Assembly: GCF_900113605.1 (NCBI RefSeq) | Contig: NZ_FOPY01000006.1 | Location: 62,001-126,000, forward strand | From: Modicisalibacter xianhensis | GTDB taxonomy: Bacteria > Pseudomonadota > Gammaproteobacteria > Pseudomonadales > Halomonadaceae | Direction: 5' to 3' | DNA length: 64,000 nucleotides | Shown here: piece after piece, positions 35,661 through 44,924 of the stretch | How the letters are laid out: each line of letters starts with the position of its first letter | Position numbering within the stretch: the first letter of the stretch is position 1 | Program-made: the position numbers and the translations under genes | Notes under the pieces: model-generated | What the model was told of the DNA's origin: nothing | Seen by the model: the letters and a program-made list of their open reading frames with translations, nothing else | The model's database searches: none

Positions 35661-36620
35661 ATGAGTCAATCCGCTCTCAAGATCGGCGTGGTGATGGATC
35701 CCATCGGGGCCATCGCCTACAAGAAGGACACCACCATGGCCATGCTGTGGGCCGCCCAGGATCGGGGCTGGTCGCTGCATTACATGGAACAGGAAGACTT
35801 GTTCCTGGCCGATGGCCGCGCCATGGCGCGCATGCGTGACCTGACGGTCTACCGTGATCCGGATAGCTGGTATGCGCTGGGCGAGCCAACCTCACGGGCC
35901 CTGGCCGAGCTCGACGTGGTCCTGATGCGCAAGGACCCGCCCGTCGATACCCAGTTTCTCAACGCGGTCCACCTGCTGGGCTTCGCCGAGCGCGAGGGCG
36001 TGCTGGTGGTCAACCCCACCCGCGCGCTGCTGGAATGCAACGAGAAGCTGTTCGCCCAGCAGTTCCCGCAGTGCAGCGTGCCGACCACGGTATCGAGCAA
36101 CGAGAAGGTGCTGCGCGCCTTTCACGCCGAGCATGGCGATGTGATCTTCAAGCCGCTGGATGGCATGGGCGGTACCGGAATCTTCCATGTGCGTCCGGAA
36201 GGCCGCAATCTGGGCGCCATCATCGAAATGCTCACCGAGCGTGGCCAGCGCCAGATCATGGCCCAGCGCTACATCCCCGAGATCAGTGCCGGCGACACGC
36301 GCATTCTGCTCATCGACGGCGAGCCGGTACCCTATGGCCTGGCACGCGTGCCGATGGCCGGCGAGACCCGTGGCAACCTGGCGGCGGGCGGGCGTGGCGT
36401 CAGCCGCGAGCTGACCGAGCGCGACCTGTGGCTGGTCGAGCAGGTCAGGCCGGCCATCAAGGAGAAGGGGCTGATGTTCGTCGGCCTCGACGTGATCGGT
36501 GATTACATCACCGAGATCAACGTCACCAGCCCGACCTGCGTGCGCGAGATCGACGATCAGCGTGGCACCGACATCGCCGGCCTGCTGATGGACGCTATCG
36601 TGCGTCGGCTGGGCGTGTAG
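35661..36620 (+). CDS. gshB: Glutathione synthetase
   Basis: 319 residues. ATP-grasp enzyme joining gamma-glutamylcysteine and glycine. GVVMDPIGAIAYKKDTT at the N-terminus, FKPLDGMGGTGIF (ATP loop), GDTRILLIDGEPVP and EINVTSPTCVREID are family signatures. The ATG at 35661 is followed by SQSALKIGVV as in other GshB proteins. Starts the gshB-tonB-yqgE-ruvX run conserved with Pseudomonas. Confidence 0.96.
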   Translation: MSQSALKIGVVMDPIGAIAYKKDTTMAMLWAAQDRGWSLHYMEQEDLFLADGRAMARMRDLTVYRDPDSWYALGEPTSRALAELDVVLMRKDPPVDTQFLNAVHLLGFAEREGVLVVNPTRALLECNEKLFAQQFPQCSVPTTVSSNEKVLRAFHAEHGDVIFKPLDGMGGTGIFHVRPEGRNLGAIIEMLTERGQRQIMAQRYIPEISAGDTRILLIDGEPVPYGLARVPMAGETRGNLAAGGRGVSRELTERDLWLVEQVRPAIKEKGLMFVGLDVIGDYITEINVTSPTCVREIDDQRGTDIAGLLMDAIVRRLGV

Positions 36621-36633
36621 GCAGGACACTCGC

Positions 36634-37551
36634 ATGGCCGTATCGCCGGGCAGCGTCATGCGTCATGTGCCGGTCGGGCATCGATATCGGCAGCTGGCGG
36701 CCTGGGCCGTGGCGCTGGGGCTGCATGCGCTGGTCATCGCCGGGCTGGCCGGCTGGCAGATCGACAGCGAGAGGGTGTCGCGCGAGCCGACCAGCCTCGA
36801 CGTGGTGCTGGTCACCCAACCCTCCGTCGACCCCGGCGCGGCCCAGGCCATTGCCGAGGCCAACCAGCAGGCCATACGCCGCGAACGGGCAGTCACCAAG
36901 CCCGATCAGCCGGCGGCCCCACCAACGCCTGTCGAGGCACCGGCCCCGTCATCGCCTACGGTGCCTGACGAACCGGTGTCACCGCCAGCTAGCGAGGCGC
37001 CGGACGACCCGCCGGCGCCACCCGTACCCGACACTCCGCCACGTGCCGAGCCCGTCGACGAGCCGGCCTCACCGCCTGCTCCATCGCAGCCCCAGGCACC
37101 GGCCGAACCGTCCAAGGCGGGGGCTGCCCCCAGTGGCCAGGCCCTGCTCGCCCAGGCGACATCGAGCATTCGCCAGCGCAGTTTCGAGGCCGCTCCCGCG
37201 ACCGATACGACCGGCGACCGCGTCCAGCAGGCCGCGCGGCGTGCCGCCGAGGCGCGCTATGTTGCCGACTGGACGCGGCGCGTCGAGACCTACGGCAACC
37301 GCGTCTATCCGGCACCGTCGCATCTGGAAGGCCAGTTGCGCATCCGGGTGGTGATTGATAGTGGCGGTCAGGTACGCCAGGCAGAGGTGATACACTCATC
37401 AGGGTACCCCGAACTCGACCAGGCCGCGCTGAAGACGATCCGGGGAGCGGCGCCCTACCGGCCCTTCGATCGCGGCATGGGCGACCGCGACTCGCTGACC
37501 ATCACGCGGGTGTGGCGTTTCGGTAAAGGGAATAACTTCGGCGTGCGTTGA
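36634..37551 (+). CDS. TonB-like energy-transducing protein
   Basis: 305 residues. One membrane span (about 20-40), a proline-rich periplasmic spacer (~92-165) and a TonB C-terminal domain (~215-305) with RIRVVIDSGGQV and SSGYPELDQAALKTIR. It would couple the proton motive force to outer-membrane receptors, but no exbBD or receptor gene is near; in Pseudomonas the gene at this position between gshB and yqgE is also a stand-alone TonB paralogue. AGGA lies about eight bases before the ATG. Confidence 0.87.
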   Translation: MAVSPGSVMRHVPVGHRYRQLAAWAVALGLHALVIAGLAGWQIDSERVSREPTSLDVVLVTQPSVDPGAAQAIAEANQQAIRRERAVTKPDQPAAPPTPVEAPAPSSPTVPDEPVSPPASEAPDDPPAPPVPDTPPRAEPVDEPASPPAPSQPQAPAEPSKAGAAPSGQALLAQATSSIRQRSFEAAPATDTTGDRVQQAARRAAEARYVADWTRRVETYGNRVYPAPSHLEGQLRIRVVIDSGGQVRQAEVIHSSGYPELDQAALKTIRGAAPYRPFDRGMGDRDSLTITRVWRFGKGNNFGVR

Positions 37552-37565
37552 CGCCCAGGAGGCAC

Positions 37566-38123
37566 ATGCAAAGCTTGCGCAACCATTTCTTGCTGGCGAT
37601 GCCTCACCTAGAGGACCCCAATTTTGCCGGCAGTCTCAGTTACCTGTGCGACCATGACGAAAACGGCACCATGGGCATCATCGTCAACCATCCGCTGGAA
37701 CTGACGCTCGATGTGCTGCTCGAACAGGTCGACATCGATGCCGACGAGTGCCCGGTACGCGACACGCCGGTGTACTACGGTGGGCCGACCCACAAGGACC
37801 GTGGCTTCATTCTTCATCGCGGCAGCAGCGAGCCGTGGGACTCGAGCATCCAGGTGGCCGACGACGTGGCATTGACCACCTCGATGGACATGCTGCATGC
37901 CCTGGCCACCGGCATGGGGCCCGACACCTTCATGATCTGCCTGGGCTGCTGCGGCTGGGAGGCCGGTCAGCTCGAGAACGAACTCAAGGAGAATACCTGG
38001 CTGACCGTCGAGGCCCGTCCCGACATTCTTTTCGACCTGCCCCCGGAGCAGCGCCTGAATGCCGCCGCGGGCATTCTGGGCGTCGACCTGAACCTGCTCA
38101 CCAGCCAGATCGGGCACAGTTGA
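37566..38123 (+). CDS. yqgE: YqgE/AlgH family protein
   Basis: 185 residues. NHFLLAMPHLEDPNFAGSL, GIIVNHPLE and YYGGPTHKDRGFILH are the conserved stretches of this family. AlgH was linked to alginate regulation in Pseudomonas but its biochemical role is unknown. AGGAGG lies just before the ATG at 37566. Its stop overlaps the ruvX start as TGATG. Confidence 0.93.
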   Translation: MQSLRNHFLLAMPHLEDPNFAGSLSYLCDHDENGTMGIIVNHPLELTLDVLLEQVDIDADECPVRDTPVYYGGPTHKDRGFILHRGSSEPWDSSIQVADDVALTTSMDMLHALATGMGPDTFMICLGCCGWEAGQLENELKENTWLTVEARPDILFDLPPEQRLNAAAGILGVDLNLLTSQIGHS

Positions 38124-38572
38124 TGGCTGGGGCGGGACAACGGCTGATCCTGGCCTTCGACTTCGGTACGCGGCGCATCGGCGTGGCGGTGGGCAACGAA
38201 CTGCTGGCCAGCGCCTCGGCGCTGGACCCGCTGCCGGCGCGTGACGGCATTCCCGACTGGAACGTGGTGACACGATTGGTCGAGGAGTGGCGGCCGGACC
38301 TGTTCGTGGTCGGGCTGCCGCTCAACATGGACGGCAGCGAGTCCGAGATGAGCCTGCGGGCCCGCAAGTTCGGCAAGCGACTCTTCGGGCGCTATGGCAA
38401 GCCTTGCGAGATGGCAGACGAGCGTGGTTCGACGTCCGAGGCCAAGACCATCGCCCGGGAGGCCGGGCATCGCGGCAACTACCGCGAAGAGGGCGTCGAT
38501 GGCCTGGCCGCCCAGTTGATCCTCGAGGGCTGGTTTGCACGCAACGAAGGGTTGCCGTCGCGTCACGAGTGA
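38123..38572 (+). CDS. ruvX: RuvX/YqgF family Holliday-junction resolvase-like nuclease
   Basis: 149 residues, RNase H-like fold. LAFDFGTRRIGVAVGN supplies the first catalytic Asp, VGLPLNMDGSES the middle motif and DERGSTSEA and GVDGLAAQLIL the remaining acidic residues. YqgF acts in 5' processing of pre-16S rRNA in E. coli. Translationally coupled to yqgE; convergent with pyrB seven bases later, with no terminator between. Confidence 0.94.
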   Translation: MAGAGQRLILAFDFGTRRIGVAVGNELLASASALDPLPARDGIPDWNVVTRLVEEWRPDLFVVGLPLNMDGSESEMSLRARKFGKRLFGRYGKPCEMADERGSTSEAKTIAREAGHRGNYREEGVDGLAAQLILEGWFARNEGLPSRHE

Positions 38573-38579
38573 CCGCGAC

Positions 38580-39611
38580 TCAGAACTCGCGGTCGTCCAC
38601 GCCTAACTTTCTGGGCACGAACCACCTCACGTCGCGCAGGTCCTTCTCGATCTGGTCCTCGACCTCGAGCAGCGTGGCGAAGATCGCCATGCGCACGGGT
38701 ATGCCGTTGTCGGTCTGGCGGAATATCGCCAGACGCGGGTCACCGTTGAGATCCACGTTGAGATCGTTGGCGCCCGGGCGGCTGTCGCGCGGCAGCGGGT
38801 GCATGACGATGGTGGTGTCGTTGCAGCGCTGGTCGAGGAAGGCGCGGTCGATGGTGAAGTCCTGCGACACGCCCGAGAAGCTTTCCATCATCTCCTCGGT
38901 GAAGCGCTCCTTCTGGATGCGGGTGGTATAGATCACATCGAGGTCGCTGAAATCGCTGGCCAGACTCTCGCGCAGCTCGACCCGGTGCCCGCGCGAGGCC
39001 ACCAGATCGACGAGGTGGCTGGGCATCTCCAGCCCGGGCGGCGACACCAGGGTGATGCGCATCGGCGCGTAGAGCGACAGCAGCTTGATCAGCGAGTGCA
39101 CGGTGCGCCCGTATTTCAGGTCGCCGGTCAGCAGCAGGTGAGCGCCGGCCAGCGTCTTGCCCAACCGGGTGAATTCCTTGTCGATGGTGTACAGGTCGAG
39201 CAGCGCCTGGCTGGGGTGCTCGCCGGGGCCATCGCCGCCGTTGATCACCGGCACGTTGGTGGCCTGGGCGAATTCGGCCACCGAGCCCTGGTCGGGGTGG
39301 CGCATGACAATGGCATCACAGTAGCCGCTCATCACCCGGCTGGTGTCGTAGAGCGACTCGCCCTTGGCCATCGACGAGAAGGTGAAGCCGGTGGTGTCGC
39401 AGACGCTACCCCCCAGGCGGCAGAAGGCAGCATGGAAGCTGACGCGGGTACGGGTGCTGGCCTCGAAGAACAGGTTGCCGAGCACGGCGCCCTCCAGGAC
39501 CCGGGTAACCTTGCGACGCTGGGCGATCGGCTCCATGCGGCTGGCGACGCGCAGCAGGTGGTCGACGTGATCGCGGGACAGGGAATCGACGGAGAGCAGG
39601 TGGGAACTCAT
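38580..39611 (-). CDS. pyrB: Aspartate carbamoyltransferase, catalytic chain
   Basis: 343 residues. Condenses carbamoyl phosphate and aspartate in pyrimidine synthesis. FFEASTRTRVSF is the carbamoyl-phosphate motif, GGDGPGEHPSQALLDLYTI the aspartate-side loop and MHPLPRDSRPG the HPLPR motif. The protein is longer than E. coli PyrB (311) with an extended tail (EVEDQIEKDLRD...). pyrI and pyrC are not present. In Pseudomonas, pyrR and pyrB follow ruvX on the same strand; here pyrB is inverted and pyrR is missing. Confidence 0.92.
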   Translation of the reverse strand: MSSHLLSVDSLSRDHVDHLLRVASRMEPIAQRRKVTRVLEGAVLGNLFFEASTRTRVSFHAAFCRLGGSVCDTTGFTFSSMAKGESLYDTSRVMSGYCDAIVMRHPDQGSVAEFAQATNVPVINGGDGPGEHPSQALLDLYTIDKEFTRLGKTLAGAHLLLTGDLKYGRTVHSLIKLLSLYAPMRITLVSPPGLEMPSHLVDLVASRGHRVELRESLASDFSDLDVIYTTRIQKERFTEEMMESFSGVSQDFTIDRAFLDQRCNDTTIVMHPLPRDSRPGANDLNVDLNGDPRLAIFRQTDNGIPVRMAIFATLLEVEDQIEKDLRDVRWFVPRKLGVDDREF

Positions 39612-39809
39612 CGCAGCGGCCTCGGCATGACGGTGGCAACGGAATCGGGGGCTAGTGTAACCGTCCTGGCCGCTGACAGCACGGTGAGACGCCTCCGGCT
39701 TCGCTTGTCGCCGCCGAAGACGCTCTTCTATCTTCAGTAGGTCATGCGTCACCGGCGCCGAAGGAAAGTGGCGCTTTTTCCCATCAGTGCAACACAGGAG
39801 TGAATGCAC

Positions 39810-40661
39810 ATGGCCGATGAAAAGTTTCCTCCCCAGCATCAGCAACAGCCCGGCGATGAATACGAGATGCAGCCGGAGCCCGAGTTCATCCGCGCCAGCT
39901 ACCGCGGTGCCGACAAGCTCAAGGACAAGGTGGCGTTGATCACCGGTGGCGACAGCGGTATCGGACGTGCCGTGGCCGTGCATTATGCGCGTGAAGGTGC
40001 CGATTGCGTGCTGGTCTATCTCGACGAGGATCGCGACGCCGAGGACACCAAGGCGCTGGTCGAGGCGGAAGGGCGCCGCTGTGAACTGATCAAGGGCGAC
40101 GTCGGCGATCCGGCATTCTGTCGCGAGACCGTCGACAAGGCGCTGCAGACATTCGGCAAGCTCAACATCCTGGTCAACAATGCCGCCGAACAGCACAACT
40201 GGGACGACATCACCCAGATTCCCGACGAGCAGCTCACGCGGACCTTCCAGACCAATATCTTCAGTCACTTCTACATGATCAAGTCGGTCCTGCCGCACCT
40301 GCACGAGGGTGATTCGATCATCGGCACCTCGTCGGTCAATGCCTTCAAGGGCAATCCCTCGTTGATCGATTACAGTGCCACCAAGGGGGCCATCCAGGGC
40401 CTGGTGCGCTCACTGGCCACACCGCTGGCCAGCAAGGGTATCCGCATCAATGCCGTGGCGCCCGGCCCGGTCTGGACGCCGCTGATCCCGGCCACGTTCC
40501 CCGAGGAGAAAGTCGAAAGCTTCGGAGGACAGGTGCCCATGGATCGCGCCGGCCAGCCCAGCGAGATCGGGCCGGCCTATGTCTATCTGGCCTGCGAGGA
40601 GTCCTCCTACATGTCGGGCCAGACCCTGCACCTCAATGGCGGTGTGGTGCTCAATACCTAA
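39810..40661 (+). CDS. Short-chain dehydrogenase/reductase, YghA/general-stress type
   Basis: 283 residues. Classical SDR: TGGDSGIGRAVA cofactor loop, NNAAEQ, the catalytic serine in GTSSVNAF and YSATK with Tyr-x3-Lys. The hydrophilic N-terminal extension (PPQHQQQPGDEYEMQPEP) and QNTNI...IKSVLPHL-like layout match the YghA / B. subtilis stress SDRs, which usually use NADP. The ATG at 39810 is nine bases after GGAG; an ATG at 39804 is too close. Substrate unknown. Confidence 0.88.
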   Translation: MADEKFPPQHQQQPGDEYEMQPEPEFIRASYRGADKLKDKVALITGGDSGIGRAVAVHYAREGADCVLVYLDEDRDAEDTKALVEAEGRRCELIKGDVGDPAFCRETVDKALQTFGKLNILVNNAAEQHNWDDITQIPDEQLTRTFQTNIFSHFYMIKSVLPHLHEGDSIIGTSSVNAFKGNPSLIDYSATKGAIQGLVRSLATPLASKGIRINAVAPGPVWTPLIPATFPEEKVESFGGQVPMDRAGQPSEIGPAYVYLACEESSYMSGQTLHLNGGVVLNT

Positions 40662-40690
40662 ACCTGCAGGGCAAGGTTGGAAAACGCATC

Positions 40691-40720
40691 GGCCCCGGCA
40701 AGCGTGGGCTTGCCGGGGCC
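40691..40720. terminator. Bidirectional hairpin between the SDR and IclR genes
   Basis: Perfect 12-bp stem GGCCCCGGCAAG/CTTGCCGGGGCC with a six-base loop, between two converging genes. No T tract on either side, so termination strength is uncertain. Confidence 0.6.
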
Positions 40721-40745
40721 GACATGCAATCGGAAGCCTCGCCGC

Positions 40746-41591
40746 TCAGGCGCGCTTGGCGATCTCTTCCAGGGTGGGCAGGCGCCCGCCTATCTGCAGG
40801 GTAATCTCGCGGGCGGCACGACTCACCAGGCCACCGAGTTCGGCCAGGCGCGATTCGGGAATGCGCGCAACCGGGCCGGAAACCGAAATGGCCGCGAGCG
40901 GATTGGCGTGTTCGTCGTGGATCGATGCAGCGACACAGTGCAGGCCGATGGCATGTTCCTCGCGGTCGCAGGCGTAGCCTTGGCGACGAATCTCAGCCAG
41001 GCCTTCACGCAGCCGCGACGGCGTGTCGAGGGTGTTCTCGGTCACCCGGTTGAGCCCACGCGATTGCAGAATTCTTTCGACCTCGCGATCCGGCAGCCAG
41101 GCCAGCAGGGCCTTGCCGACCCCGGACGCATGCAGCGGTGCGCGCGAACCCAGGCGGGTGATCATGCGCATCATCTGCGACGATTCGCTCTGGGCAAGAA
41201 ATACCGCCATGCCGTCGTCGCGGATACCCAGGTTGGCGGTTTCGCCGGAGTCCTGGGTCAACTGGCGCAGGAAGGGACGGGCAGTGGCAACGAAATCGCG
41301 CGCTTCGAGGAAGGTGTTGCCGATCTGGAATGTCTTGACGCCGATCTTCCACAAGCCCAGGTCGGCATCCTGAATGATGAAGCCCTGCTTGTGCAGGGCC
41401 TGGAGCAGGCGATGCGTGGTCGAGGGCGCGAGACCGACGATCTGGGCGATATCGGACAGGCCCAGCCCGGACGGCGCCGCCGCCAGGCCCTCGAGGATAT
41501 TGAGTCCGCGCACCAGCGACTGGCTGTGCCCGCTACTGCTCTTACCGGATCCTGCCGGGCGACCGACCGGTTTGCGTCTGGTTTCCGTCAC
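40746..41591 (-). CDS. IclR-family transcriptional regulator
   Basis: 281 residues. Winged-helix domain (~23-85) with LVRGLNILEGLAAA and STTHRLLQALHKQGF, then the IclR effector domain with LHASGVGKALLAWLP and the closing SVSGPVARIPESRL. The start is the GTG at 41591, which has GAGGAG nine bases upstream; a longer frame begins at 41630 without one. It borders the purine-degradation genes and resembles AllR-type repressors, so control of ureide use is a reasonable guess but not proven. Confidence 0.87.
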   Translation of the reverse strand: MTETRRKPVGRPAGSGKSSSGHSQSLVRGLNILEGLAAAPSGLGLSDIAQIVGLAPSTTHRLLQALHKQGFIIQDADLGLWKIGVKTFQIGNTFLEARDFVATARPFLRQLTQDSGETANLGIRDDGMAVFLAQSESSQMMRMITRLGSRAPLHASGVGKALLAWLPDREVERILQSRGLNRVTENTLDTPSRLREGLAEIRRQGYACDREEHAIGLHCVAASIHDEHANPLAAISVSGPVARIPESRLAELGGLVSRAAREITLQIGGRLPTLEEIAKRA

Positions 41592-41724
41592 GCCCAAGTT
41601 CTCCTCACAACGCGTTCCACTGGCGTTCAAGGATACACGCTCGCGTCACGGCTGTCCGCTCTCGCGGAATGGGTTTCCATTTTCGCCTGATCAACGCAGC
41701 CGGGCGCGGTATGGTGGCGTTCGG

Positions 41725-42252
41725 CTAGTCAGCGACGCGATCGTCCAGGCGGAAGCGGGCGATATGGTTGATCTGTTCGATGGCGGTACGCCGCTCCTCG
41801 GCAGGCGAGTGTTCCAGGCGCGTCTCGAAGGCGGCGAGGATCTTGTGACGATCGCTGCCCTTGACGGCCATCACGAATGGAAAGCCGAAGCGGGCCTTGT
41901 AGGCCTCGTTGTAGCGATGGAAGCGCTCGAACTCCTCCTCCGAACACTGGTCCAGCCCGGCGCCGGCCTGTTCCCGGGTCGAATCGGCGGTCAGCACACC
42001 CTGCTTGGCGGCCTTGCCGGCCAGGTCGGGGTGAGCCCGGATCACCTCGAGCTGGCGCTCGGCCGGGGCGTCCTGAAGTATCCGGCCCATGCGCTCGGCC
42101 AGGCCTGCCGGCGTATCCTGTGTCTGAGTCAGGCCGGTATCCCAGGCAAGCTCGGCAATCCAGGGCGAGTGTTCGTAGATATCTCCGTAGTGTGCGACGA
42201 AGGCATCCCGGTCCAAGGTGCTGGGGCGGGGAGAAAGATAAGGCTCGGTCAT
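41725..42252 (-). CDS. uraD: 2-oxo-4-hydroxy-4-carboxy-5-ureidoimidazoline (OHCU) decarboxylase
   Basis: 175 residues. Third step of urate breakdown, giving S-allantoin. IRAHPDLAGKAA carries the catalytic His, and the C-terminal half has SEEEFERFHRYNEAYKARF (with the conserved Glu) and GFPFVMAVKG. AAGGA precedes the ATG. Divergent from uraH, sharing a 181-base control region with a TGTATACA palindrome at 42314. Confidence 0.95.
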   Translation of the reverse strand: MTEPYLSPRPSTLDRDAFVAHYGDIYEHSPWIAELAWDTGLTQTQDTPAGLAERMGRILQDAPAERQLEVIRAHPDLAGKAAKQGVLTADSTREQAGAGLDQCSEEEFERFHRYNEAYKARFGFPFVMAVKGSDRHKILAAFETRLEHSPAEERRTAIEQINHIARFRLDDRVAD

Positions 42253-42313
42253 GGTTGTTTTCCTTGGCTGGCGAGTGGCTCGGCTGTTGTCAGTGTAGAC
42301 GTTAAACCAAAAC

Positions 42314-42321
42314 TGTATACA
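42314..42321. promoter_or_regulatory. TGTATACA palindrome between uraD and uraH
   Basis: Perfect 8-base palindrome in the context AACTGTATACAAAA, with a partial repeat ACTGTATC at 42335. The same sequence occurs in front of puuE (twice) and, with one change, in front of the racemase gene. Candidate operator of the GntR regulator at 44160. Confidence 0.55.
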
Positions 42322-42329
42322 AAAAAACT

Positions 42330-42358
42330 TTGAACTGTATCTCTTTTGGCGCTAAAAC
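42330..42358 (+). promoter_or_regulatory. Possible uraH-puuD promoter
   Basis: TTGAAC (42330-42335), 17-base spacer, TAAAAC (42353-42358). The -35 box is good, the -10 box poor, so an activator may be needed; the palindrome at 42314 lies just upstream. Confidence 0.35.
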
Positions 42359-42433
42359 TGTCTTCATGCTGGCATCGGCTTGGCTGTTGCCACACAGGAT
42401 GCCTGACACGACCAGAACAAGAGGAGAGTCACC

Positions 42434-42787
42434 ATGGGACGACTGACGACACATGTGCTGGATACCGCACGGGGTTGCCCGGGGCACGGCCTGCGTATCG
42501 AGATTTTCCGTATCGACGGAGAGCAGCGCACCCGGCTCGGCGAAGTGACCACCAATGACGACGGCCGTTGCGATGCGCCAATCCTGGAGGGTGAGGCCTT
42601 CTCCGCCGGTGAATATGAACTGCTATTCCATGCCGGCGAGTACCTGGATGGCCAGGGCATTGCAGGTAGCACACCGCGCTTTCTGGATCGCATCCCGTTG
42701 CGCTTCGGCGTGGCCGACGCCAGCCAGCACTACCACGTGCCACTGCTACTCTCGCCCTATGGCTATTCGACCTACCGCGGCAGTTAA
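42434..42787 (+). CDS. uraH: 5-hydroxyisourate hydrolase
   Basis: 117 residues, transthyretin-like. Opens the 5-hydroxyisourate ring to give [18 protein letters not shown] carries the N-terminal His of the active site and the C-terminus ends in the hallmark YRGS. Precedes puuD, which makes its substrate, by 52 bases; OHCU passes to UraD encoded divergently. Confidence 0.96.
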   Translation: MGRLTTHVLDTARGCPGHGLRIEIFRIDGEQRTRLGEVTTNDDGRCDAPILEGEAFSAGEYELLFHAGEYLDGQGIAGSTPRFLDRIPLRFGVADASQHYHVPLLLSPYGYSTYRGS

Positions 42788-42839
42788 GCGCGCCCTGCTG
42801 CAAATCGAACAATAAACTGCCCGAGACGAGAGCCCACCT

Positions 42840-44072
42840 ATGGAAGCGTACCTTCAGGATTTTCTTAACATGCTGCTGCGCTGGCTGCATGTGATCGCCG
42901 CCATCGCCTGGATCGGCGAATCGATCTATTTCGTCATGCTCGACAATAGCCTGCGCCCACCCAAGGCGGCCGAGGACCAGCGCAAGGGAATCTTCGGCGA
43001 AATGTGGGCGGTTCACGGTGGTGGCTTCTACCACAACCAGAAATATGCCACGAGCCCGGACAAGCTGCCGAACGACCTGCACTGGTCGTTCTGGAAAGCC
43101 TATACCACCTGGCTGTCGGGTTTCGCCCTGTTCATTACCCTGTACTTGGCCAATCCTGAGTTCTACCTGATCGACCCCTCCGCCAACTGGGCCTGGGCCG
43201 CCAACATGACCGGCTGGCAGGCCAATCTCATGGCGTTGCTGTTCCTGCTGGGTGGTTGGGTGATCTACAACGAGCTGTGCAAGCGCCTGAGCCCCAACAT
43301 GGAGCGCGACGGCATGCTCAGCCTGGCGGTCGCCGTGATGATGGTCGTGGTCGCCTACCTGAGCACGCAGATCTTTGCCGGGCGCGCCGCCTTCCTGCTT
43401 ACCGGGGCAGTGATGGCCACGGCGATGTCGGCCAACGTGTTCTTCTGGATCATCCCCGGTCAGCGGCGCATGGTGAAGGCCATGAAGGCCGGCGAGACAC
43501 CCGATCCGCTCGATGGCAAGCGCGGCAAGCAGCGTTCGGTGCACAACACTTACTTTACGCTGCCCGTCGTGCTGCTGATGCTCAGCAACCATTACTCGTT
43601 CATGTATTCGCATGAACACGCATGGCTGATCATGACGCTGTTCATCTTCGCCGGGGCATTGATTCGTCAGTTCTTCGTGCTGATGCATGCCGGCAGCATC
43701 AAGCCGGCCTATCCGGCCGCCGGGGTCGCGCTGATCCTGCTCAACGTGTGGATTGCGGCGCCCAGTGTCGGCAATGCGCCGGCTGCGGGTGACGAAGCCA
43801 CGCTGGCGGCCGCCAGCGTCGATGGCGGCGCCTCGCTGGAACGTGTCCATGAGATCATCGATGCGCGTTGCGTACAGTGCCACGCCCAGTCCCCCGAACA
43901 CCCCGGCTTCACCGCCGCACCGGCCGGCGTGGCCTTCGACAGTAGCGAGCAGATCGTCAACCAGATCGCGCAGATCAAGCAGGTCGTCGCCAGTGGCTAC
44001 ATGCCATTGGGCAACATGACCCAGATGACCGACGAGGAGCGTGAGGTGATTGCCGCCTGGCAGGCGCCGTGA
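42840..44072 (+). CDS. puuD: Urate hydroxylase, membrane type with cytochrome c tail
   Basis: 410 residues. The N-terminal ~300 residues hold about eight membrane spans; conserved stretches include RWLHVIAAIAWIGES, HGGGFYHNQKY and HNTYFTLPVVLLMLSNHY. The C-terminal domain has a c-type heme motif CVQCH near residue 345 and an axial-ligand candidate in GYMPLGNMTQMT. PuuD oxidises urate to 5-hydroxyisourate and passes electrons to the respiratory chain without making peroxide. Same transcript as uraH. Confidence 0.94.
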   Translation: MEAYLQDFLNMLLRWLHVIAAIAWIGESIYFVMLDNSLRPPKAAEDQRKGIFGEMWAVHGGGFYHNQKYATSPDKLPNDLHWSFWKAYTTWLSGFALFITLYLANPEFYLIDPSANWAWAANMTGWQANLMALLFLLGGWVIYNELCKRLSPNMERDGMLSLAVAVMMVVVAYLSTQIFAGRAAFLLTGAVMATAMSANVFFWIIPGQRRMVKAMKAGETPDPLDGKRGKQRSVHNTYFTLPVVLLMLSNHYSFMYSHEHAWLIMTLFIFAGALIRQFFVLMHAGSIKPAYPAAGVALILLNVWIAAPSVGNAPAAGDEATLAAASVDGGASLERVHEIIDARCVQCHAQSPEHPGFTAAPAGVAFDSSEQIVNQIAQIKQVVASGYMPLGNMTQMTDEEREVIAAWQAP

Positions 44073-44159
44073 GCCAGCGTCTGCGTAGGGCGAGTCGTCG
44101 ATTGCCTGCTTATGCATATACAATGGGCCCATCGACGAGTAGAGCGGGGAAACCTGATC

Positions 44160-44909
44160 ATGACCGAGCCCCAGCAAATGGCTGACAGTGCGGGCAACGG
44201 CGATACCGCGCCCAAGCGACGCCGTGGCAAGAACGGTGACGGGGCCGAACGCCACGACGCCATCTATCGCACCATCAGCGATGCCATCATCGAGCACAAG
44301 CTGCGCCCCGGTGCGCGCCTGCGCGAGGATGCCCTGGCCGAGGTGTTCGGCGTCAGTCGTACCGGTATCCGCAAGATTCTACAGCGCCTGGCGCTGGAGC
44401 ACCTGGTGACGCTGACGCCCCGGCGCGGCGCCAGCGTCACGCGGCCGACCGCCGAGGAGGCACGGGACGTTTTCGCGGCCCGGCAGATGGTGGAGTGCGG
44501 GGTCATGGATGCCGTGGCGCGGCGCATGACGGCGGCCGATGCCCGCGAGCTGCGCGACCTGGCGGCCCGCGAGCGCAAGGCGCTGAAAAGCGGTGAACAG
44601 AGCACGGCGATCAAGCTCTCGGCCGAATTCCACGAGCGCCTGGCGCAGCTATCCGGCAATGCCACCCTCGCCGAGTTCATTGGTCGGCTGTGTTCGCGCT
44701 CCTCGCTGATTCTCGCCGTCTACGGTACCTCCGGCCATCTGGGCTGCGAGTCCCATGACCACGAGGACCTGATCAGCTACCTCGAGGCCGGCAAGGGCGA
44801 GCGTGCCACGGCATTCATGGGGCGTCACCTCAAGGCCATCGAGGCCTCACTGTCGATCGACGAGCAGGAAGACGAGGTGCCGGACCTGCGGCAGATCTTC
44901 TCGGTGTGA
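44160..44909 (+). CDS. GntR-family regulator, FCD type
   Basis: 249 residues. Winged helix at ~35-105 with AIYRTISDAIIEHKLRPGARLREDALAEVFGVSRTG (spread over that region), then an FCD effector domain with ARQMVECGVMDAV, SAEFHERLAQLSGN and a closing HDHEDLISYLEAG, where His/Asp residues bind metal and ligand. The ATG at 44160 follows GGGGA; a longer frame begins before a CATATACA sequence (44115-44122) that resembles the TGTATACA palindrome, which suggests autoregulation. It sits at the centre of the purine island and is the best candidate for its regulator. Confidence 0.88.
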   Translation: MTEPQQMADSAGNGDTAPKRRRGKNGDGAERHDAIYRTISDAIIEHKLRPGARLREDALAEVFGVSRTGIRKILQRLALEHLVTLTPRRGASVTRPTAEEARDVFAARQMVECGVMDAVARRMTAADARELRDLAARERKALKSGEQSTAIKLSAEFHERLAQLSGNATLAEFIGRLCSRSSLILAVYGTSGHLGCESHDHEDLISYLEAGKGERATAFMGRHLKAIEASLSIDEQEDEVPDLRQIFSV

Positions 44910-44924
44910 GTCGCGTCTCCAGGC

